64,000 nucleotides of DNA from Odontocerum albicorne (taxonomy: Eukaryota; Arthropoda; Insecta; Trichoptera; Odontoceridae): contig OX463863.1 in the NCBI GenBank assembly GCA_949825065.1, positions 15,670,345-15,734,344 on the forward strand. Reading direction: 5' to 3'. Below are positions 57,241-64,000 of the stretch, piece after piece. The notes beneath the pieces were generated by a model. It worked only from the letters and a program-made list of their open reading frames with translations, was not told the DNA's origin and did no database searches. Numbering within the stretch: position 1 is the stretch's first letter; the number at the start of each line of letters is the position of its first letter. The position numbers and the translations under genes are program-made.

Positions 57241-58075
57241 CCTATTCTCATTTTTAACGACTAGTGATATGAACATTTAGTATATATTAACACTTTATAT
57301 CCCATGTAACGTGATTGACTTGATTTGTGTTGAATCCCGGTCCCATATTCACATGATTGATACCTCTTATAAAAAAGAACATATTACTGACATCTAGCAA
57401 ATATTTTTGTAAACAATTCAACCTTTGAACGATTGTCTCCGGATTCTAGCATGGATAATGCATGCATTAAAGATTAAATAAAAAAATACAATGTTTTAAA
57501 TTTAAGCATTTTTTTATAAACACAAATATAACAATACCAACGAAATAATTTTGTGAATCACTGCTCTAGATAATAAAAACTAGCATGAATTGATTAATGA
57601 CGGAGATTTTGACGTTCTGTTGTAATATTACTAATAACAATTTTAGAAAAACCTTCACAAACATCAGAATTTCTAAAAAAAAAAGCCGTCACTAGGAAAG
57701 GTTATTTTCATTTAAATCGGGTTTTATAGTGTTAATAAATAAATTAACTTTTTATCTGCATTTATGTAATATTTATTTAGTACTGAAATGTACAACTAAT
57801 TTTTTTATTTATTTTTAAGTGTATTTCAATATTTATTTGTAATAAATGATTTATTTGTATAACATTTTAATTACCATATACATAAAAGGAAGTTTCTTTT
57901 CCATATTTACTCCCAAATTATTGTTTATTTTATTTTCATTAAAGTGTAGTCTTTTTGTTTTAAATAGGCAATCCACCCAAACTAGGATGATTTGTGCCAC
58001 CAAATTAAAGACATTATGCAATTATATAAGTCAATATAGTAAAACCAATTTTATAAAACAACAATTCTAGATAAT
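57241..58075. other. Spacer collinear with 3,236-4,049; no gene
   Basis: Sequence is shared with the first spacer almost base for base (for example 'gagtcgtcactaggaaaggtta' region near 57,690). No coding pattern. Confidence 0.5.
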
Positions 58076-58460
58076 TTAAAGCTTCAACTGATAAAGCTTA
58101 AAAAATTTAACAATCAATTTATAAGTGGAAAAGTTCCTCGAAGAGATAAGAAATGCAATACTCATTGGACGCGGTAAAGATATGGCTTTCAGTAAATCAA
58201 ATCTGTCTCGCAAAGGACAACCGAAAAATGCACGGTCTATAGTTTCATCATCCAGATTACACTTGCAGTCGGGATTCTCCACAATACCCATTCTGTAAAG
58301 GTGACTAGCCACCACGCAGTAGCCCGTCTGCAAACGACACATGACAGTTATTTCCATCTTGTCCATTCTTATTATATTAAACCATGGTTTTAAAGCTATA
58401 GATTATTGGATTGATTTATATCCAGAGCCCTTATTTAAACCAGTTATAGCCCAATCCAGC
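58076..58460 (-). pseudogene. Non-LTR ORF2 C-terminal relic, copy 3 (best preserved)
   Basis: The minus strand has an open stretch with MDKMEITVMCRLQTGYCVVA, SHLYRMGIVENPDCKCNLDD and RAFFGCPLRDRFDLLKAISL. It retains the LQTGY segment that is deleted in copy 1. Confidence 0.6.
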
Positions 58461-58656
58461 TAAAAGCAGTAATACTCAAATTGAAATTTCGCATGAATAT
58501 AAATGCAACTTGTCACAAGAATTATAAACATTTATATGAATCATATACAAAAAAATATAGGAAAACAGTACGCACATGCTTACTAACCATCACACATAAA
58601 ATACATACCTGAGATAGGTCAAGGCTCAGGTAATCAAAAGCCCCAATATACAAAAA

Positions 58657-58917
58657 GAAAGAAAATGATAATGTAAGAAAATAATAAAAACATGTATACA
58701 ATCAATTCGCTCCAACATGAAAAATAAAAAGTAAATAGAAATTTAAACACATTTACAGATATCTTGAAAAGTTTGAGAGAAACAAAGTCAATAAAGAAAA
58801 ATAGGAAAAAATCAACGAGTCACGCCGCGGCGTTGGATTCATTATGTTACAATCTTTTTTCTCTTTAGTTGCATCTGTGATTTGTTGTCATCTGCGACTG
58901 GTTCTCTAGATTTTTAG
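58657..58917. other. 260-bp segment absent from the first spacer
   Basis: The first spacer joins 'atatacaaaa' directly to 'gtgtagggacaccc' (about 4,640-4,652). Here 260 bases lie between, including 'acgccgcggcgttgg'. I see no ends or coding pattern, so it may be an insertion here or a deletion there. Confidence 0.45.
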
Positions 58918-59767
58918 CGTAGGGACACCCTTTTGCCAAAAAACATTTAATCTCTTTTCACACTTTTGATACTTAACTCCTAATAACAACACGTTTATTT
59001 GTCAAATTGTCCATTTAAAAACACATCGTTGCTGGACCTCGTATTCGAGGATCCCCTCATCATTACAACGTCAAATCAATTAGACCGTGCCGTGGAGTTT
59101 GTTTTTTTTAATCTTTACGTTTATTCCTATATAGTAAATACACATGCCTAATAAAATATGCAGTTTGGTTTTTATTACATTTTTTAAAATATAAATTTTG
59201 TCAGAATAAAACGTTTTCAGTTAATTTTATGTAATAATTTACATTTTGGTGGTCAGGGGTCGGCAACGCATGGTTTTATAAAAATTATTTATTCTTCAAA
59301 ACAATCTTTTGGTATGTTAAATTTTAAAGCACGGCAAACAAAGACTTTTTTACAATCTGGACAATAATACCTCGTCTCTTAAGTAAAAATTTTGTGTCCA
59401 TAAGAAAGATTTTACTCTAGAATTACTTACTACCGGGTACAGTAATTTAATTTGGACACACAATTTTAATGGATCTGGGTTTGTTAACTTTCATTTGTCG
59501 TGTCCCCAGTAAACTAGGCTTTTGCCTGTATCTCACTGAGGACATATAGCATGAAAAACTAAATCGATACTTCTTTCCGATTTTTTATTATATTAAACCC
59601 CGTTGCACATTCTCATCAACCTGACAAACACACTTGATCCCCTGACCCCTCACACTTGATCACTCCAGACAGACAAAACCGGTTATCCCACAGTATACCG
59701 CACATAATCATAAAAAAAAAACAACAAAAAATTCCACACTCAAGAGCTCATACAAACCTTTGCTACA

Positions 59768-59905
59768 AGTCATTCCTCTTGCAAGCCCAAGTATTCAAAC
59801 TCATGTTGCAATAACAACCAAGCTCCGATCGACTGCTTAAATTGTTTTTCTCCCTTTGCCTTTATTGATTTTGGCACTCCATTATGTATGTCATGGGAGC
59901 ATAAT
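59768..59905 (-). pseudogene. Probable non-LTR C-terminal relic, copy 3
   Basis: Same segment as 5,856-5,985. The minus strand reads SIKAKGEKQFKQSI and a decayed end. Confidence 0.4.
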
Positions 59906-60344
59906 AGGCATATTGCCTTTGGGCAAAAGATATTTTAACTCAAGGGATGGTGAACATTTGATCAGATACCATGGGTGTCATTTGTCTCTGCTGAGTCTAC
60001 ATCTTCCCTTCCTCTCGGTGATATTGCCAGAGAATGTTTAAATCGTAGCTGTGGTGGTGTGCCAAAAATGTCGTGATTCATCAACAAAAAGGCTGTAAAA
60101 ATGTGATTCATAAGCAAAAACGCCACAAACGCATAGGCACTTGCTGCCTTTTTGCTTATAAATCACATTTTACTGCTTTTTTGCTTAGAAAACCCTAGAA
60201 TTTTGTAAAATTAAAGAAGACATTATGTCGATTTTAGTATTGAAATACATGGTTTACTGTATTTTTGTTATGGATTATGATTCAGAATTTGGTATGGGAT
60301 ATTGCCTCATACTTTGTTAAATTTCTGATATTTTCCCACATGCT

Positions 60345-60545
60345 GCGTTTTTACTTACGAGGGCAGTATAGTCTATCGTTTTCACTAACCCATCATTAGT
60401 ATACTATACAGGGACAAGCATTAAACAGAGTTTCTAAATTCAAAGATTTGCTCTCCTGCTTGGACCAGCATTGCCGCTCACCCCGAGCTGTCCTAGCATT
60501 ATTCTCGGACCTTCGCGGGTACCCTACCTGAACCGCTATGGACCT
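60345..60545 (+). pseudogene. Fragment of the jockey/CR1-like reverse transcriptase
   Basis: 'agtctatcgttttcactaac' through 'aacagagtttctaaattcaaagattt' matches, on the opposite strand, 17,870-17,950 of the retrotransposon at 17.2-19.3 kb. The encoded YTIQGQALNRVSKFKDL is close to its YTIQGVALNRVSEFKDL. The rest, up to 60,545, is GC-richer and may derive from another part of the element. The first spacer lacks the insert. Confidence 0.65.
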
Positions 60546-60719
60546 ACTATATTAAATAAAATTGTAAAATTATTAACTTGAGTTGTCATTGTCACCTTGA
60601 GCCCCTTGTATACGCTCTTTGAGTCATGGTAGTAGTACCATAGAGACACTTCATTTTTCTATTACTGGAAGGTGGTATAATAAAAAAAATCCAATAATTC
60701 ACACACAATGGTCTATCGA

Positions 60720-60796
60720 ACTTCTATTGTTTGAGACTGCTTCCGACACTGTCCACAGCTGTCAAGTTTCTCCAGCATGAATCCTTGAATGGTATA
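60720..60796 (-). pseudogene. Distal end of the Z3 finger array, left of piggyBac B
   Basis: It matches 6,893-6,970. The minus strand reads LDSCGQCRKQSQ, a last broken finger. It is separated from the rest of Z3 by the 2.9-kb piggyBac B. Confidence 0.65.
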
Positions 60797-60877
60797 TTAA
60801 CACATTCGCGACGGGTCGTTTTTTTGTCAATCTTTATTGTGTAGCGGGGCCTAATTCACGAAATGATGCAAAAAAAT

Positions 60878-61485
60878 ATGTTTTAGAAAAAACGCCGTAA
60901 CTTTTTAACCAATCGTTATATTTCAAAATAACTTGAAGTCAGGTGTTAGAATACTTCGCTCTACAATATTTTTTATTTTTAAACTTTACAGTGGTTCTCA
61001 AACTTTTTAAATATTAAAAAATAAATATATTCAAAAAAATATATGTACCTTTAGTATTTTAGCAAAATTAAAATATTATCTAATTTCAGTGATATTATGC
61101 CATACTTTTTTAGAAAATTTGAAAATATTGATCTGCCGTTCTCAATTATATATAATTTATTTAAACTAAGTCGTTTTAGAAAAATGTTTTAGAAAAAACG
61201 CCGTAACTTTTTAACCAATCGTTATATTTCAAAATAACTTGAAGTCAGGTGTTAGAATACTTCGCTCTACAATATTTTTTATTTTTAAACTTTACAGTGG
61301 TTCTCAAACTTTTTAAATATTTAAAAATAAATATATTCAAAAAAATATATGTACCTTTAGTATTTTAGCAAAATTAAAATATTATCTAATTTCAGTGATA
61401 TTATGCCATACTTTTTTAGAAAATTTGAAAATATTGATCTGCGGTTCTCAATTATATATAATTTATTTAAACTAAGTCGTTTAAA
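60878..61485. repeat. 306-bp tandem duplication inside piggyBac B
   Basis: The unit starts ATGTTTTAGAAAAAACGCCG at 60,878 and again at 61,184. The two units differ at only a few positions, so the duplication is recent. It lies between the left end and the 3' end of the transposase gene. Confidence 0.9.
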
Positions 61486-61834
61486 TGGAAAGACGTCGCG
61501 TCGTCGAAATCACGAAAAAATATTTCACACATGACATCCAGAGAATGCAGTGGTACTAAACTATGTCTAAAATAAAAAATAAGTTCATTTTTCACTTACG
61601 ATTCGAAATTGCTTCAAGTTGTCCTCGAATAGGCACTATATATTTTTTTCCATTCCGAAAATGTTTATAATTATTATATATTATTATTATTATTAAAACT
61701 TACAAATTTTACTAATTTCTTCGCTTTCGGTCGTGGTATGAGGCGTGTTTATCCAAGCTTTTGCCGTATTCAACATGAAGTTGTTAAATTTCATCTTTGA
61801 TGTTGTATTCAATTTTTGATATACACGAAACGAA

Positions 61835-63151
61835 TTAAATAAAGCACAATGAATAAGATAAAAAAACTTTCTTTGGCCATTTCAATGTTTTTCTAAATAG
61901 TGGATTGTATGCTAGATATTGATCAGCAAGATCAACACCATTCATATAATTATTATAATCCACTATACAGTGGGGTTTTTGAATTGGAAGGCGCGTGTCT
62001 CGATCGATTCTACTTGTATTTACCATTTTTGCGTTATGAATGGTGGAAATCATTTGAATGTTACGGTTTTTTTTGTGTTTCCATATTTGTAAAAGGATTT
62101 CCCCTTTTCTCTTATGCCTGGCTTCTGAACGCCGAATTCTAGCATTTTTTAGGGAAATTGGCAGTCCACGATTCGATCTAATCGTCCCACAAACTCTAAT
62201 TTTTTTCGATAGTAAAGTAGACGCTAATTTCACACTATTGTAAAAATTGTCAGCATAAAGATGATGCCATTTATTTAAATATGGATCCAAAATTTTCATT
62301 ATTGTATTTTCTAAGCTCATGCCTTTTCCAGAATATATAACAAAATTGCAAATATAGCAAGTTTTTGCTTCGCATACAATTCTATTTAAAATTCCATATT
62401 TAACAATTTTACTTGGGTTGTAAACCCGAAAGCCGAGCCTTCCTCTGAATGGTATGATACCTTCATCGAGTGACAAGTTTTGTTCTGGTTCATACACCGT
62501 TTTGAACTTATTTAAAAAATAATCAATAATATCTTGCACTTTTATGAGTTTGTTAGAATTTGGAGGAATATTCGAGTTATCAGAAAAATGCAGAAAAGAC
62601 ATAATTTGCCTGAATCGATCTCTGCTCATTGTTTTGGCAAAAATAGGCGTTTCTATCAATGGGTTGGTTGACCAATAGCTATCGATGGAGTTTTTCCTCA
62701 CCAAACCCATAATTATGACAAGCCCAAACATTTTTTTTATTTCTTGCATTGTGACGTCAGACCATTTTAGACCATGAGCTGGAATTTTATACCTATGGCT
62801 GTTTCTTTGTTGATAGGAATTTGTCTCTCGGACTATTTTTTCAAATAAATCATCGCCAATAAATAGCGACGTTACTTCACTTGGACTTTCAGGATTATTT
62901 GGAAATATTTTCACTCCAGCAACACCTTCAAAATTTTCATTATTTCGCGCTGGATCAAAATCTGTCCAATCAATGTTTACATCTTCTTCCTCCGTGTTGC
63001 TGGATGAAGATGACGTAGGTACATGCATTACCCGTACTCGACTTCTTTGTCCTACAATATCAGATGCACTTTCTTCACTGTCTTCATTACCACTGGCTAT
63101 ATCAGATAAATCGTCTTCACATATTTCGGGTAAAAATGACTCGTCTTCCAT
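61835..63151 (-). CDS. piggyBac B transposase, nearly intact but truncated
   Basis: It starts MEDESFLPEICEDDLSD, has an acidic N-terminus and the DDE_Tnp_1_7-type core. The three catalytic aspartates are present in LSLDEGIIPFRGR, LYADNFYNSVKL and MNGVDLADQYLAYNP. It ends after 438 residues at KKVFLSYSLCFI. The run of seven A at 61,861-61,867 looks shifted by one: in the neighbouring frame about 60 more residues follow (LIHCALFNSFRVYQKLN and on) to a stop or possible donor at about 61,700. The usual C-terminal cysteine domain is not visible. It is a recently active type of gene, probably inactive in this copy. Confidence 0.8.
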   Translation of the reverse strand: MEDESFLPEICEDDLSDIASGNEDSEESASDIVGQRSRVRVMHVPTSSSSSNTEEEDVNIDWTDFDPARNNENFEGVAGVKIFPNNPESPSEVTSLFIGDDLFEKIVRETNSYQQRNSHRYKIPAHGLKWSDVTMQEIKKMFGLVIIMGLVRKNSIDSYWSTNPLIETPIFAKTMSRDRFRQIMSFLHFSDNSNIPPNSNKLIKVQDIIDYFLNKFKTVYEPEQNLSLDEGIIPFRGRLGFRVYNPSKIVKYGILNRIVCEAKTCYICNFVIYSGKGMSLENTIMKILDPYLNKWHHLYADNFYNSVKLASTLLSKKIRVCGTIRSNRGLPISLKNARIRRSEARHKRKGEILLQIWKHKKNRNIQMISTIHNAKMVNTSRIDRDTRLPIQKPHCIVDYNNYMNGVDLADQYLAYNPLFRKTLKWPKKVFLSYSLCFI

Positions 63152-63703
63152 TTTGAAGGGTTTGAAAATTCAACGATTCAAACAGTCAATTTAAACAATA
63201 ATCACAAAGAACTAGGGATTGAATACACCAACGAACACAGCAAAACGCAGAGAAATACTGAAGTTTTGACAGTAAAAACAGGAGCATTTTTCTCGGAATT
63301 TCAACCACATGTTTGCAATTCATTCGATGGCATTCCCCGAAATTTACCAAAGAAGCAAACCTTTTCATATTCAATGTTTGTACATATTATTTAAAAACTA
63401 AGCAAGGCTAAAAACAAAACAGATACACTTATTTGTTCCAATAGAAAAGTAAAAAAAATCCTATTAAAAAATCGCATTTTTTTTAAATTACGTAAATATT
63501 TACAGATATGTAATTTATAATTTTAATAATCTATTAAATGTTTGCCATGACATCTGTTGGATGAAATTGAAATATTTATCGCGGTAGACCGATTTTTTAG
63601 GGCCAAAGTGTCACATGGCAGAAGACACACGGGTGCGTAACCCGCGACCACGTATGGAGACTCTGAAGACTCACCCATGCGTAACCCGCCGCGAATGAGT
63701 TAA

Positions 63704-64000
63704 GTCCTTTTATTGTGACAATATTTTGCCACAATTCATACCGCTGTAGAGCTTCAGATAATGTCTTATCACATTTTCCACAGCTGAAAGGCTTCTCTCC
63801 ACAATGCATCCTTTCATGAGATTTTAAATTATTTTTTTGGGAGAATGTCTTATCACATTGTCCACAGCTGTAAGGCTTCTCTCCACTATGAATCCTTTCA
63901 TGAGATTTTAAATGATTTTTTTGGGAGAATGTCTTATCACATTGTCCACAGCTGAAAGGCTTCTCTCCAATATGAATCATTGCATGAGATTTGAAATGAT
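63704..64000 (-). CDS. Z3 zinc-finger array, 3' part (continues beyond the window)
   Basis: The minus strand reads [20 protein letters not shown] and [20 protein letters not shown], a second finger with [17 protein letters not shown], then [13 protein letters not shown], where a deletion has fused into the decayed 3' fingers. At least two complete fingers match the Z1 and Z2 consensus. Reading continues from the right edge. The natural 3' end is cut by piggyBac B. Confidence 0.75.

Larger units (their letters stand above)
60797..63703 (-). mobile_element. piggyBac B (PGBD4-like), complete ends, inserted in Z3
   Basis: TTAA at 60,797-60,800 and 63,700-63,703. The ends are CACATTCGCGACGGGT and (complement) CTCATTCGCGGCGGGT, 14 of 16 matching. 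Near the right end 'gcgtaacccgc' occurs twice, likely a subterminal motif. The target in Z1 (about 6,971, 'gaatattaagtaatttt') is empty. The element holds one transposase gene and a 306-bp tandem duplication. Confidence 0.9.

Noticed and set aside
56870..57264. Four overlapping frames with repeated CAAHTFIESYITLLTH
   Set aside because: Product of the 73-bp tandem repeat, antisense to the piggyBac cysteine domain.

Overview
This window is AT-rich, intron-containing animal DNA, most likely from an insect. It shows spliced genes with GT/AG junctions in matching phase and a cluster of poly-C2H2 zinc-finger genes. It also holds an insect-style mix of transposons: piggyBac, several mariner lineages, IS630/Tc1-type, DUF4817-type, non-LTR, RTE-like and Penelope-like. 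I cannot name the species or order.

The backbone is a set of tandemly duplicated zinc-finger genes on the minus strand. I call them Z0 (only its first codons, at 1-22), Z1 (7,752-10,441), Z2 (28,346-31,787) and Z3 (only its 3' end, at 63,704-64,000, running off the right edge). Z1 and Z2 each have three coding exons joined by phase-1 introns. Exon 1 is acidic and carries SUMO-consensus-like motifs. Exon 2 carries one C2H2 finger. Exon 3 carries a long array of 28-residue fingers with GEKPY-type linkers. In both genes a lesion ends the reading frame inside the array, and recognisable fingers continue past it.

The spacers between the genes descend from one ancestral spacer. Its blocks are a 5' flank with an IS630-type transposon relic, an AT-rich block, an acidic relic, a hairpin repeat, a piggyBac insertion site, a piggyBac C-terminal relic and two non-LTR C-terminal relics. 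The spacers have since grown by insertion: about 10 kb from Z0 to Z1, about 21 kb from Z1 to Z2, and over 32 kb from Z2 to Z3. Because the spacers are paralogous, several insertions can be matched to an empty site elsewhere in the window. Examples are piggyBac B at 60,797-63,703, the mariner at 54,810-56,096, a MITE at 37,173-37,386, a 266-bp RTE-like insert with a 12-bp target duplication at 34,584-34,849, and a 391-bp mariner deletion derivative at 25,735-26,125.

The stretch 38-53 kb is the least duplicated part. It holds mariners, a Penelope-like relic, jockey-like reverse-transcriptase relics and the most interesting locus. That locus is a two-exon gene candidate (exon 1 at 48,903-49,104, exon 2 at 46,014-46,492). 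Its first exon is homologous to the acidic first exon of the zinc-finger genes. By sequence it splices in frame to an exon carrying the helix-turn-helix DNA-binding region of a DUF4817-type transposase. A stop follows just before the decayed catalytic domain. It looks like a host-transposase fusion built on the same regulatory exon as the zinc-finger cluster.
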